This document shows positions 34,241-45,770 of a stretch of DNA of 64,000 nucleotides, one piece after another. The position numbers and the translations under genes were made by a program. The stretch's first letter is position 1. Each line of letters begins with the position of its first letter. Source of the DNA: Clytia hemisphaerica. Its lineage: Eukaryota > Cnidaria > Hydrozoa > Leptothecata > Clytiidae. The stretch covers positions 247,776 through 311,775 of the forward strand of contig CACVBU010000415.1 of assembly GCA_902728285.1 (NCBI GenBank), read 5' to 3'. The notes beneath the pieces are model-generated. The model was given only the letters and a program-made list of their open reading frames with translations, was not told the origin of the DNA and did no database searches.

Positions 34241-35059
34241 AAAAATAAAATAATTGCTCGTTGTTGGTTAATTGAAAAATAAACAAATAGGAAAACTTCA
34301 CTATTTTTCTTGTCAGCGGTCGCTGCAGCGAACGAAGCGAAGCGACCTTTCAAATCCGTGCCTGTCTGAAGTTGAGTCCAGTGCTTTAGCATGTTACAGT
34401 TTTGAAGATATTGCACTGCAGTGTAATTCTGTAACGTCAGATCTTTTGTTTAGGATGCTTTGTTTTAATAAGTTTCCCCACTGAGGGGGAAACTTGCATC
34501 TATCAACACAACAGGGTATTCTTAGTCAATTAGATTAGACTAATATAAATAAAACCTGGGATACACGGGGACGAGGTTGGTAACCCAGGGATTGGCGGGT
34601 CCAACCGTAATATTTTTAGCTTTACGCTCAAGCTTAGTTGCACCCGTTGCACATAAAAATTGACTATCACTCATTCCTCTCCGATGGGAAATTGGCCAGT
34701 ACATACACGAGAGGATTGGAAGAGTATCTCCGAGATAATTTTTTCCGAGTTAATAAAACCGGTTTACGAAAAATCAGACTTTTTCCGAGTTATGACCTCA
34801 TATCTTGAACTTCGGAATTGGACATTCCATAACTACAAGCGTTAATGCGTCTAGCGTTAAAACTCAGAGCTAAAACTCTACACTTCGATCCTCCTTTAGA
34901 GCACTTACAAGTAGATTGCGTGGTTTTAAAACTTTCTGGGGAATTTTTCTTTTTTCTCAAATACTATGACCATTCTTGTAGGTTTAGTTTTCTTCCTTTA
35001 GCTTTTCCGATTTATTTTTTTCATTTTTTAACTTGGGGATTTTGCTTCCTTTTGTTTTA

Positions 35060-35330
35060 TCATCAATTTTAGAAGAGATCCAGTCTTCCTTCTTGACAAA
35101 AGTTGAAACCAAAGTCAACGAAGCCCAAAAATCGTATGCCAACGCAACATCCGTGCTAGCGAGTGGCTTGAAATCAATCGTAAAAAGAGACAAGGTACGC
35201 TGAAATCAAAGAAAAGAGGGATCACGACCAACGCCAAAGGAACACCATAATCCATGGAGTAGCCGAACAAAGGGATAGTGAAACAACTGATGGTGACAAA
35301 AACTTTGTCAACGATCCTCGTTAAAACTAT
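35060..35330 (+). pseudogene. LINE ORF1 fragment
   Basis: A coiled-coil-like stretch (SSFLTKVETKVNEAQKSYA, about 35080) and, after a frameshift near 35195, RQRNTIIHGVAEQRD..DGDKNFVND. This is the same IIHG.. signature as the ORF1 at 13830-14929, on the opposite strand and clearly diverged. No RT follows. Confidence 0.65.
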
Positions 35331-36080
35331 CATGGATTTATCATAGGACTCTGGATAAATAAAAATAAAACGGTGGAGAGCGAAGCATTGTTTTTCCATT
35401 GTTTTAACAATCGAGGATGTAGCTTTGTCCGCAAAGGACAACTGTCATGGCGGCTCGAAGGTCTCTGATTTTGAAAAATGATTAATAATCCAATTTCTAA
35501 AAAGTCCTGTAACTTCTTGTTTTTGTATATTTACCGGATGAAACTTTGAAAATGAAAGCAAGAAAGCTCAACGAATACATTTATGAAATCAAATGTGACA
35601 AAAATATCATCAAACAAGAAAAATTTAGTAAAAAGCCTAGAATGACGCTAAAAATAAAGTTGGCAATATCTTTCCAAATTTTTTCTGGGAAGAGCTAGGT
35701 TTGACATATGTTAGACCGGAGTATCTTGGTTTCATAGTGATATGAAAATCTTTTGGAGGCACGCGGTGGCACGGTGGTTTTGGCGAGGTGGAAATTTTCT
35801 GGTGTCAACATTCAATTTCTTTTACATAGCATGTTTGTCATATTTTTATCACAGTTTGAAACGTCATAACGACATATCATTAGCAATTTATTTGATGCAT
35901 TTGACTCTCTTGAGAGAACTTTAGGTCTCATTTGAGAATCGTATAATTGTGTTTTGATGAAAAATGCAATAAATAATTTTACGAAAGATGATTAGTGAAG
36001 GGAGAAGGGTGAACAATAATGTCATTACTGCGGACAAGGCTAGTACATGAGAAATCGATGAAAAACCAGCTTGTTGTGTA

Positions 36081-36441
36081 CACATTTTTTTTTTATAAGC
36101 AACTCCATTTTTCAGGTCAGGCCTAGATTTGCTAAGGGTTTTTTGAAATCAAGGCCCAAAGTTGCTTGTAAGGTTGCTTAAAAATTTTCAAGCTTAAAAT
36201 GGTTGAAAAGCACATTTTTGCATTTTTCAACAATTTTTCAATTTTGAATGGGCAGTAGAGGCATTTTTCAAAGATTTTCAAGGCTTTCTTTCAAAGTTGT
36301 GTCAAAGTTATTTTTTATTGCTGAGGAAAAAAGTTGCTAATTTGGATTTGAGGCCTCAGGATTGCTAAGCAAGTTGCTTATTTTTTGGGCCATTTTGAGG
36401 CCTGAGCCCTTAGCAACTCGGTTGGTTATAAAAAAAATGTG
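36081..36441. mobile_element. 361-bp TA-flanked MITE with poly-T TIRs
   Basis: The ends CACATTTTTTTTTTATAA and TTATAAAAAAAATGTG are inverted, with TA on both outsides (36079-36080; 36442-36443). The interior is built from ttgctaag/agttgctta, caaggc and gaggcc motifs in both orientations. It shares end structure with 22502-22779. Confidence 0.8.
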
Positions 36442-36489
36442 TATCCAGAGTCCTATCTATGATAAATCCATGTAACTATAAATATTCCG

Positions 36490-36611
36490 CAACGGCGGTT
36501 ACAGAAGGTACTCAATCTTTTTTACGGAAAGTGTTTCTTTTGTTGTTATTCCTTTTATGGGAGTAATTGCTCTCCATTAAAAACACTGAGTACCTTCTGT
36601 AACAGCCGTTG
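36490..36611. mobile_element. 122-bp mini-MITE
   Basis: caacggcggttacagaagg and tactca (left) are inverted as tgagta and ccttctgtaacagccgttg (right), 25 bp with one mismatch. attccg flanks both sides and may be the target duplication. Confidence 0.75.
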
Positions 36612-37159
36612 GATTCCGACACTAACCATCAAGAATATATCGAGAATCGGTAAACAGGCCGTTTATAAAAACGACCAATAAAGATTGTGCTTGGATCAGA
36701 AAGAGAAAAAATTAACTTTATTCTTTATAATGGCTCTGAAAATGATATCTTATTCGCTTATCTTATCATTAATTCTCTAAGAAACAAAAGAAAAGATTTG
36801 AAAATGTTAATATTACCTCATCTACTATCAGAGTCAAAATATTATGAGAATTTTGGTCGTTTTTCGAAATTTGAAGTTCAGAAGAGAAAGTCAATTTTGG
36901 GCTAAAACCTCTACTCGTCTATTCCTTTTTTAGAGCACTTACGAATCGTTTGTAGTTTTGAAACTTCCTGGGGAACTTTCCTTTTTTCTCAAATATTATG
37001 ACCATGATTGTAGATATTTTATGCACATAGTTTGACTCCTCTTTTCCCGAATCTAAACTTCTTTTCAAAGGATTTAAAAAGCCAATTAGACTCGATTTTT
37101 CAAAAAATAGCAGAGGTCTTTTACTATGGAAAAAAACCATCTTCTCAGTAATAACCTGA

Positions 37160-37400
37160 TCTCGCCAGAAATAGAATGCTTAACTCTTTCAATATCGTCA
37201 TTTCGAAACCTAAAAAATTTTCTTTGAAGAGCTTGATAAAAAATCCATCAACATGCTTTAAGTCAAAAGAGGATAGATGCATTGATTTTATTTTAACAGA
37301 TCGGCCTCTTTGTTTCAAAAATAGTGGGTCCTTTGAAACAGGAATCAGTTACTACCACCGCTACCACCATTTGATTTTCAGCATAGACCATAAACTTCTG
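37160..37400 (+). pseudogene. LINE APE-endonuclease fragment
   Basis: FSLKSLIKNPSTCFKSKED, then RCIDFILTDRPLCFKNS and FETGISYYH, match the C-terminal part of apurinic-type endonucleases of CR1/Jockey-like LINEs (normally ..CIDLILTNRP..ETGLSDFH). The final SDxH is degenerate (SYYH), so the nuclease would be dead. Upstream and downstream parts are missing. Confidence 0.75.
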
Positions 37401-37499
37401 GTCGCGGGTGTTTTGTCGAAAAGATTTTACAGCTGGTATGGTAGAGTTTGGTGGTCTTTGTTCCAAACTCTACCGCCGCTATTTTTTACGTAAACTGCC

Positions 37500-37715
37500 A
37501 TTGCGGCTGTCTCGAGTGAGTGTTTGCCGAATTTCAAAGTCCTGGTTTGCAGAATTCAGAGTCCCACTTCAGTGTCCCGAATTGTGGGTCCCAACTTAGA
37601 GTCCTGGTTCGCCGAATTTCAGAGTCCCACCCCAAAGGTCCCGGTTTGCAAAATTTTAGGCCCCACCTCATGGTCCCACTTATTACAATCCAACTTCAGG
37701 GTTCCGGGACCCACC
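37500..37715 (+). repeat. degenerate gagtcccacttcag repeat
   Basis: Six to seven imperfect iterations of a 20-45 bp unit around cagagtcccacttcag and cccggtttgc(a/c)gaattt. The frames across it (PNSQVL..-like) are shadows. Confidence 0.7.
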
Positions 37716-37719
37716 CACA

Positions 37720-38679
37720 CTTCATTTTTATGTTGTTTTATTTTAACGAGTTTTGAAATTAGCCGTAGCATAGAAATTCAGACATAGTAGACATAAAGCA
37801 AGAAGTAATGGAGGGAAAAATTTTAGTCGTCTAGAAACCTTTGTGAAAAATATCTAGGGGTCTTGTTCGGAAGCAATGTTTGCTTTGATTTCATAATCGA
37901 TTTGATTGGTTTAGAAAAACAATAGAGACGCACATAATCGGTTGAACAAGGTTGAAACACATAAAAGGAGATATCAGTACACATAACAATTTCCTCTCCC
38001 AAGAAATTATTCTCCATTGTCCAAACAAAAGAAAAGTGTCATTATTTCAATTATAATTTTTTCCCGCTCAAAAAAAAAGTTGATTTTGTTTTTGAGAGTT
38101 TGTTGATGCTAATCTCGTCCCGTGTGTCCCAGGCTTTATTTACGTTACTGATTGAAGCATCAAAAAGCTGATGATACGAGGATACGTGTTGTTGCTTGAT
38201 CAAGAATTAATTAATTTAATCTATACCCTTCGTGCTCTTAACGGAATAGCACCCCCGTCCGATAAACTCTTTTTTTAGAAAAAGACCCTTTGTTTTCTCG
38301 CTACGCAAGTTTCTGCGTAAGTAGCCGGGGATTCTATAAGGCCGGAATACCGGATTCTTCCCAGTCGTTTATACAAACTAAATCCCGTAAATCATAATAT
38401 CATATAACATATATACTACGGTATTACACGCATAAACGACTCCAGTCTATGTAGTCTCGATTTCCAGACCATTATTCTTATTACGCAAAATAGGGCGCAA
38501 TTCTACTACATGTATGTCTGCCATAAAAAGCAGCGCTAGAAAGTGTTTTGAATAATTTTCCTCTTTTCATCTTTTGACGAGCGCACTTCTCTTTTGCAGT
38601 ACTGTTCACCTTTTAGTGTTTGATAATTAGGTGAAGCTGATTATTGACCTGGAATTTTTAATTTATAAGTCTAGCTCTA
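37720..38679. other. non-coding stretch
   Basis: AT-rich. Only the inverted end at 38111-38142 stands out. No gene. Confidence 0.5.
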
Positions 38680-38961
38680 GACTACAGGAGGCCCCCCAGC
38701 GGTTTGCGTGATGGCGTGATTGGGACTTTTTTCTTGCGTGATGGCGTGATTAGAGATTTTCTTTGGCGTGATGGCGTGATCAAGATTTTGGCGTGATGCG
38801 TTATAGGGCAAAAATTTGAGGCGTGATGCGTGATTTGGGCTATTTTTCGCTATTTTTTTGCGTAATGACAAATTTTAGCGATTTTCGTGATGCGTGATGG
38901 AGAAAACTTTTTTGCGTGATGGCGTGATTAGGGGTGCCGCTGGGGGGGGGCTCCTACAGTC
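38680..38961. mobile_element. 282-bp TA-flanked MITE filled with gcgtgatg
   Basis: The ends GACTACAGGAGGCCCCCCAG and the inverse (ctgggggggggctcctacagtc) are followed by TA on each outside. The interior carries about 14 copies of gcgtgatg(g), mostly as gcgtgatggcgtgat pairs separated by T-rich spacers. Confidence 0.85.
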
Positions 38962-38965
38962 TATG

Positions 38966-39165
38966 CTTTTTGAGAAAAATGAAATCCGAGTTGATTGCTA
39001 ACTCGAAAATCCTTTTGGGAAAATGGAAAAGCGAGTAACAGTTAAGTGACGTCATAACTTTCACTTCATCATAATTTAGCTAACTCGAAAATTGCTAACT
39101 CGAAAATTGCTAACTCGAAAATTTCTAACTCGAATTTTGGTAATTCGATAATTCCGGGCCTAGGT
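38966..39165 (-). repeat. cgagttag motif block, right (inverted) copy
   Basis: ctaactcgaaaa recurs five times after gacgtcataactttc. This is the inverse of 30780-31040. Confidence 0.8.
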
Positions 39166-39198
39166 TTTCCGGGCCTCGTTTCATTTCCGATGTTTTAT

Positions 39199-39475
39199 TT
39201 TGTCGAACAACTGGTCCGTCGAACTGATGCGCTGTCGAACAACTGATCGCTTAATTGTTCGACAGACCACTTGTTCGACAAATGAGTGTCGAACAAGTGG
39301 GTGTCTAACAACCATACAGTCGAACAAGTGGATGTCGAACAAGTAACTGTCGAACAACTGGTCTGTCGAACAACTAAGTGATCAGTTGTTCGACAGCGCA
39401 TCAGTTCGACATTTTTTAAGATTTGTCGAACAAATGTACCGTCGAACAAGTATACTGTCGAACAAGTGGGATTTC
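39199..39475. repeat. ttgttcgaca motif block, right copy
   Basis: About 17 copies of gtcgaacaa/ttgttcgac in mixed orientation, commonly followed by gtgg or ctg. Related to 30373-30673. Together with the cgagttag block it forms an inverted copy of the 30.37-31.04 kb segment. Confidence 0.8.
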
Positions 39476-39669
39476 CCCGCACAAAGTCTGACCATACAGT
39501 TAAGTACAGCAGAAAAGGAAAGGATGAAAAGTCGGCCTAGAACCCGGTTTGGCGTCCCGTGCCCGAGCGGCCGCCTCAACGAGAAGAGGGAGAAGAAAAT
39601 GAGAAAAAAACATTCGTTGTGTCAGGTAATTTTCAATATTGCAGAGGTTTTAACTGAAATTGAAAATTA

Positions 39670-40056
39670 CACCGTTTAACAGTGTCGACTGCGCCAGACT
39701 GCGCACGCGTATGAACAATTTTCCATTGTTTAGATTTTGGCAACCACGGGAACCTCTCTCTCCCCCGTAAAAATGGTAGGTAAACATCCAGTTCTCATAA
39801 GAAAACCCAGCTGAGAAATGGTAGGTAAAGAATTCCTTTTAACCATAACTTCTTTTCCTGTAGATGGATTTTTGTGAAATTTTCAGGAGAGATACATAAA
39901 ATTGTCATTGACATCATGTTCAAACATCTAAAACATTCTCTTTAAAGGGAAGAAGAAAAATGGCAATGTTTACATTTCTCTAACCTTCCACAGTACTAAA
40001 GTGAGCATTTTTACCTACCGCCTCTACGGTGGAGATGGCAAGACTGTTAAACGGTG
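39670..40056. mobile_element. 387-bp TA-flanked MITE
   Basis: caccgtttaacagt (39670-39683) is perfectly inverted at 40043-40056. TA lies on both outsides. An inner ggtaggtaaa/tttacctacc pair extends the symmetry. Non-coding. Confidence 0.85.
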
Positions 40057-40369
40057 TATTCTTTTGAGATTGTCGATAAATGGTTCTCACATTTGTTGAT
40101 TTTTCTAATTTCAAATAATTTTTTGAATGGAGCTTTAACATGTTTTCCGGCTAGTTCGAAACGCAGGTTCAGGTTCCAGGTTTCAGGTCACAGGTTAAAA
40201 CGGAATAATTGCCAGACCAGATATATCATTTCGACTTGAAGTTTGCAGACCAGATATAAAAAATTCTTATTTATTTTTCTCTTTTCTGTGTATGTTAAAA
40301 GTTTCATTTCCTAACATGTATATAGTTTTCTTCTGTATATATTTCTGGTATATCTTGAGGTAGACTATG

Positions 40370-40490
40370 CTATAGTCTAAGACGAATCACTATCTAAGAA
40401 AAAAGCCCAAAGCCGAAGAAGAAAATTCGCAACTGTTTTTTTTTGCCGAAAAGAGTTAGCAGTCGGTAGAGTTGCCAGTCTTAGACTATA
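40370..40490. mobile_element. 120-bp inverted-repeat element
   Basis: tatagtctaagac and gtcttagactata are perfect inverted ends about 95 bp apart, with GC-richer sequence between. A minimal foldback or MITE remnant. Confidence 0.65.
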
Positions 40491-41360
40491 CGATTTTGGC
40501 ACAAAATACAAAAACAGTCCAAATCGTACGAATTCGAGTTTCCGTATGCGAGGCCAACTGTGTTCAGTATTCGAAAAAATCAAACAAAAAAAAAGAGGCG
40601 GGAGAGAAACTGAGATAAAAGAGTGATTCCAAGAAATATTATAGTTCTCTTTGGAGACCCTCTCCCTTTTATTTCCTTTATATTTTCTTGGAACTACACT
40701 TTCTTTTCTTAGAAAACAAATTTTTATGAACAGTCATTTTTTTAATTTTTTTAGTTTGTAATTTCTTTGCAACAAGGGTATCTATCTAAACTTTTATCTT
40801 ATAAATTTCTTAAAAAGCGTCAAATCATGTAAGATTGTTTTGCCTGAGGATTAGGGTATATCCTTATATTTACCCCTTTTATATATTAAAGTCCATGTAA
40901 ATAAAAAGCTATAGTATATTCTCCCCACCACCATTTGCTCAAAGAAAAAGGATATGTATACAAATTATTGACAGTTTAATTACTTGCAATTTGTGACTTT
41001 CCTGTTTGATAAAAAAATTTACAGTAGTGGATGAAAAATCTTATGATAACTTTTGCAGGGAAAAAGTAAAAAAGTTCCAGCTTGTAAGCTTTGCAGTATG
41101 TTGATCTTGCTTTGATTTGAGCTTAAATTTCTTTCTACCCAAAAAGACATTAAAAATGAGGATGAAATAGGAGAAAAGTTAAGAAATCCCCAGAAATTAG
41201 CTTAAAATGGAAAAATACCAATTAGTAAAAACCTTGAGGCAGATTTAAATGACATTAAATTTCTTATTTACAAAAACTGATAAATAGTCAGCCTGAAAAC
41301 CATCAAAAAATATAAACTAGAGGTATATAGGAAGCTAAAAAACCACGGCTCACAAAGTCC
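40491..41360. other. non-coding stretch
   Basis: AT-rich, no gene recognised. Confidence 0.55.
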
Positions 41361-41368
41361 CATTCAAG

Positions 41369-42757
41369 GTGGGATTAATTAAGATATCAACTTCACGTTT
41401 AAAGCTACTGACTTTAATTCGATCGAACGTAACTTCATTCGCAGCCTACCAAATATTTCGTGCTATGGTACAAACTATCATCCTTTACGGGTCATCCACC
41501 AACCTAAACCTCAACAGATCTAGCATCGACCGCCTTAACAGTATCGATCGCAGGGCTAAAAAGATCATTAACAAACGGCAAATAGATCGCCATATTATCG
41601 AGCCGACATCGAATGTCATGAAGCGTCAAGCATGTTGCCTTGTGAAGAAATGTATGCTGGGTAAAGCAAGTGTGTTGCTGGCTAATCATTTCGAACAAAA
41701 TAACCACGGTGTCAATACACGAAACCAAAATGCTTTTATTCGTCTGCCCAAAATTCGTTTAGAAGTTGCCCGACGTGGATTCTTCTTTATGGGAGGAAGG
41801 TTGTACAATACGCTACCAGTGGAATTGAGAACCGTAAATGACTTTAATATTTTTAAAAACAAAATAAAGTCTCATACTTTCAATTTTATTTAAGTATAGT
41901 GCCTCTGCTTAGCCTTTAACTTGCCACTACACTATCTCTTTTCTGGATAATTTATTTTTGGATCTAGTGAGGCTTTGGTTTTCACTCTCGTTGCTACATT
42001 TAACTATATCCCTAATATTCTGTATCAATTTGTTTACAACACCACAACACTACGTAATGATCTTTTACCAGAGATAGTAAAGAGAGGCGTTTAGGATATT
42101 TTATCTAATATTTATTTCCGTCTTATTTTTTTTTTTTTTTTTTTTTAACATTTTGAATATGATAATTTCATTGTTTTTGGGTACTTTCTCCTTTTCAGAG
42201 TTTACACATTGCGTCACACTTTTCAGTGTTAATATTCTCAGTCTCGACATACTGTATTAATAGACTTCACATGCATGTATACTCTTAGTCTTGTTTACAT
42301 TAATTTTAAGATAACCTTTTGAAGTATCTATCGATCACAGCGTGGTTTTTCTGCGGGTATAACCTTTCATATTTAGTTTAATATATTCTCTATTAGTTCT
42401 ATTTTATGTTTGCCTCAGTTATTTTTCATACTGTGTTATGCCTCGTGTTTTTCCTTACTATCATTTACTCATGCCTTTCCAACATTGGAAAGTACGTACA
42501 CCTCTCAATCAAAACGAGATCTAACATCGTAATTTTTACTTTCATAGCGAATTTAACTCCTCATTCAAATAATTAATTTTCAAATGCTTTTTCATAGCCA
42601 AATTCAATACGTTCGTAAACTATGCCAGCATGCCTTTTATTTAACTTATAATTTATTTATTATTTTAGATTTATAACAGGACCAAAGGTAATATCAGATA
42701 CTTGTAACTGTTTGCGTAATCCTGTATAAATATTCAATAAAAACTAAAAACTAAAAT
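41369..42757 (+). mobile_element. 5'-truncated LINE (CR1/Jockey-like): RT C-terminus and 3' UTR
   Basis: An intact 174-codon frame to 41893 has the C-terminal thumb/tail features of non-LTR RTs: MVQTIILYGSSTNLNL, RLNSIDRRAKKIINKR, ACCLVKKCMLGK, HGVNTRNQ..RLPKIRLEVARRGFFFMGGRLYN and LPVELR. About 860 bp of 3' UTR follow, with a T run at 42127-42147. The copy ends in an aataaaaactaaaaactaaaa tail at 42737-42757. The RT palm and endonuclease are absent, a normal 5' truncation. Confidence 0.85.
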
Positions 42758-42842
42758 TTTGGCCAATTTTTCCTGGACTAAAAAAGGTAATTCAATCATG
42801 ATTAACAAATGATTCTAAACTGTCCTCCGACAATACCGTATT

Positions 42843-43440
42843 ACAGTCTCGACTATTTCCAGAAGGCTGGTGTAAAATTTTCCAAGTCATAATCTCAAAT
42901 TATATCAGGACGTCAAGTGAAAAATTGCAAGTCATGATAACATATTTTAGTAACAGTCTCAATTTATACCAGGGTGTTGGTAAAACATTCCAAGTCACAA
43001 TCTCAAATTGTACCAGGACGCCAAGTGAAATAAGTTATAATCTCAAATTAAACCGGGACGTCAAGTGAAATAAGTTATAATCTCAAATTGTACCAGGACG
43101 TCAAGTGAAATATTCCAAGTCATAATCTCAAATTGTACCAGGACGTGAAGTGAAATATTCCAAGTTATAATCCCAAATTAAACCAGGACGTGAAGTGAAA
43201 TATTGCAAGTTATAATCTCAAATTATACCAGGACGTGAAGTTAAATATTGCAAGTTATAATCTCAAATTAAACCAGGACGTTAAGTTAAATATTGCAAGT
43301 TATATATAATTTCAAATTATACCCAGGACGTCAAGTGAAGGCAAGGCATTTTCTCAAATAATATCAGGACGTCGTGAAATATTGCAAGTCTTAATCTCAA
43401 TAATAAACCAGGATGCTGTGCCAAATATTTCATTTCGGTA
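42843..43440 (+). repeat. 45-50 bp minisatellite
   Basis: About 13 copies of a unit around caagttataatctcaaatta, then aaccaggacgtgaagtgaaatattg. Copy lengths vary (one truncated near 43020-43060), and the array becomes degenerate at its 3' end. Confidence 0.92.
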
Positions 43441-44104
43441 TTGTGCTCTCTGCAAATTACTGCCACACATATTCTCATTATTATCCCATGCATCCAATTT
43501 CTGAATTTCTGATTCTTACCTAGAAAATTTAGAATAATAATCTGATAATTTTTACAGGTACGACTATAGGTAACTGAACTTCTCAACAATTCAAATCAAA
43601 ATGAGAAAATGTGAAAGTTTTCCAACAAGAAGTATATTAAAAGCAGTCTTTTAAAGTCCACAATTGACAATAAGTACTTTCTTTGACATTTTTCAATGTT
43701 GTCAAAGAACTGCTAACACCAGGTGAAAATAACTTTTTAAGAGTAGAGATATGAGGGTATTCACATATCTAATGAAACACTGCCTGTGATTCATAGGATT
43801 CATAAGAAATATACAAACTGACTTACCTACTTAGTTTCTCTGTGTCTTTTTTCTGTATGTCAGTATGTAGACTTCAGTTGAAAAATCATTTTAAAACAGC
43901 TTCTACAGAAGCATACTTGAGGAATAAGTACTCCCTTAAACTAAGTTATCTTGTAGTCTCAATAAAACAAATGAACCAAGAAGAAAAAATCCATAATGAG
44001 CTGGATTTTCACAGAAAAACCACAGATCCATCTTGTCCTTGTGTCTTCTTCCCAGAGACCAGCGTGTTCTTGATCGTCTGAACCAAGCTCGGCCTTTATA
44101 CTTA
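43441..44104. other. non-coding stretch
   Basis: No recognised gene. A 79-codon frame at 43842 is unassigned. Confidence 0.5.
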
Positions 44105-44168
44105 GGCGGTTTTCACCACGGAGCGACTAACCAAACCAGTCTCACTGGTTAGTCCAAGCAAAACCGCA
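44105..44168. other. two-level palindrome
   Basis: Outer gcggtttt/aaaaccgc encloses inner gactaacca/tggttagtc (44125-44133; 44146-44154). It could extrude as a cruciform. Possibly the remnant of a tiny foldback element. Confidence 0.7.
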
Positions 44169-44189
44169 AAATCTTTTTTATGCCAAAGA

Positions 44190-44298
44190 GTTATCGTCCG
44201 TTTCTTCGAAACTCTCCCGCCGATTTTTTTCCGTATACCGCCATAACGCCATAACGCCATTGTTTCCCGCCTTTACTATCACTGTAACGGACGATAAC
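44190..44298. mobile_element. 109-bp inverted-repeat element
   Basis: gttatcgtccgtt and aacggacgataac are perfect 13-bp ends. The interior has ccgccataacgccataacgcc direct repeats. Confidence 0.7.
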
Positions 44299-45223
44299 AT
44301 CGTCTAATCTTGAGGGTGATAAAAGAGAAAAATTGACCGGCTAAAAACGTCGAACAGCCCGGCAATCGTTCGTACGAGGACGTCCTGCAGCGTACCTTGC
44401 GCAGCCCGTAGCCCGGCGACTGTGGATTGATGAAATTTGGCATGTTTTCCCCCTTCGATATGCTTGACGTCTCCAGAAAGTTTCAAGTCGTAAGACTTAC
44501 TCAGTCCGGCGCTCAGGGAGGGGGTCATTTACTGTCCCGTACGGGTCCTTTACGGTCCCGTAGCGCCCTTCCGTCAAAAAAAAAACATAAAACATCAAAA
44601 CCTGGTCAAAAATTGGGACTTTGACCCGAACCGGATCGGATTCGATCAGGGAATCCACAGTGCATGAACTTCGGATTAGAAACACCGGTCTGTAAAATGA
44701 ATATTAAGTCAGTAAGAAATTTCTAAAAAGTTTTGAAAGAACAGATTGTAATTGTTTTCTGCCCACCATGCTGAAGCTCTAAAGGGATGGGTGAAAACAA
44801 ACAATCTGACGTCTTTGTTGGACAGATTCATGCGAGACCGCTTTCAAAACAATATCCTGGAAACTAGCGTTTGCTGCTTCAAGGTTTGTTTTGATTTTGC
44901 TGCAAAGGATTATGGCGGGTGAAAAATGGCTCAAACTGGGCGCCATTTTTATAATGAGCACCTTGTTGTAAACTTTCAAAGCGGTATGGCCAATGTCCAC
45001 AGATGTTTTATTTCGCATTGTACCTTTAGAGCAAAGCCTGTCGATAGCAAAATCCACATCTGGAGCAGGTAAGGATTGGAGAGGAGGGCAAATCAAAAGT
45101 CAACTTAAAGGACTTTCAACATCATGCCAACGATACATCTCGCATTTGTAATTCACCTCATCTACATGTAATGTTTTGCACAATCTACGACTGTGCTATA
45201 TTTTTTGTCACAGATTTGTTGCA
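44299..45223. other. non-coding stretch, frames unassigned
   Basis: 44340-44680 is GC-richer (gtcccgtacggg, acggtcccgtagcg). A 105-codon minus frame at 44779-45096 has no recognisable motif. Confidence 0.5.
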
Positions 45224-45232
45224 GCAAGAATA

Positions 45233-45761
45233 TAGCCTGGATATCCAAGCTCAAAATTTTTTAGAGAAAACAAAATTTACCTCAACATATAAAGTTATAT
45301 TTATAAAATTATAGAGCTGTTTCCCTAGAGAATGAAAGTGCGAACCCATGTTTCCAAAACTTTCCTAGCCAGAAATTAAAAAACAGAAATTAATAAAAAG
45401 CAGCCTTACGAGATCTAAAACCATTTAAAACATTTAAAGATTACACCAGAGTCCATGAACATCCATTATCATGACCAATCATGTTTTCTTGGAAAATGAA
45501 CTTGCTTGTTTTTTTTTCTTTTTCATGTTTTCGTGTAACAGAAAGCTCTATCTTCACTAGTAAGTGGAGGACTTTCCTATTTTCTTCAGACCTGTTCTGT
45601 GCCGTGTAGATTAGTCTTTACAGCTTTAGCGGAGTGAGCGCAAGCAAACTGACTGCATTCTCGAGAATGCAAATCGCTCTAGGGAGACCAGGCTGTAAAC
45701 CAGAACATAAAATATCAAAAACTAGCTTGTAAAATAATTTACAGCCTGGATATCCAGGCTA
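45233..45761. mobile_element. 529-bp element with perfect 9-bp target duplication
   Basis: tagcctggatatcca starts the element and tggatatccaggcta ends it. gcaagaata is found immediately on both sides (45224-45232; 45762-45770), a perfect 9-bp target duplication as made by Mutator-like transposases. The right end is itself an 18-bp palindrome (45743-45760). A second 18-bp palindrome with a heat-shock-element-like core (ttctcgagaa) lies at 45654-45671. Non-coding. Confidence 0.88.
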
Positions 45762-45770
45762 GCAAGAATA

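Larger units (their letters stand above)
34545..38142. mobile_element. pair of inverted cctggga..acgaggtt ends enclosing 3.6 kb
   Basis: taaataaaacctgggatacacggggacgaggtt (34545-34578) is matched in inverse at 38111-38142. These may be TIRs of a composite element or two copies of a dispersed repeat. A third related sequence lies at 32296-32325. Between them are LINE fragments and two MITEs. Confidence 0.45.

Noticed and set aside
34545-38142. A complete autonomous DNA transposon between the cctggga..acgaggtt ends
   Set aside because: No transposase frame is present, no target duplication is seen, and a third copy of the end sequence exists at 32.3 kb.
45224-45770. Heat-shock promoter at ttctcgagaa
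   Set aside because: The site lies inside a non-coding mobile element with no gene downstream; only the palindrome is reported.
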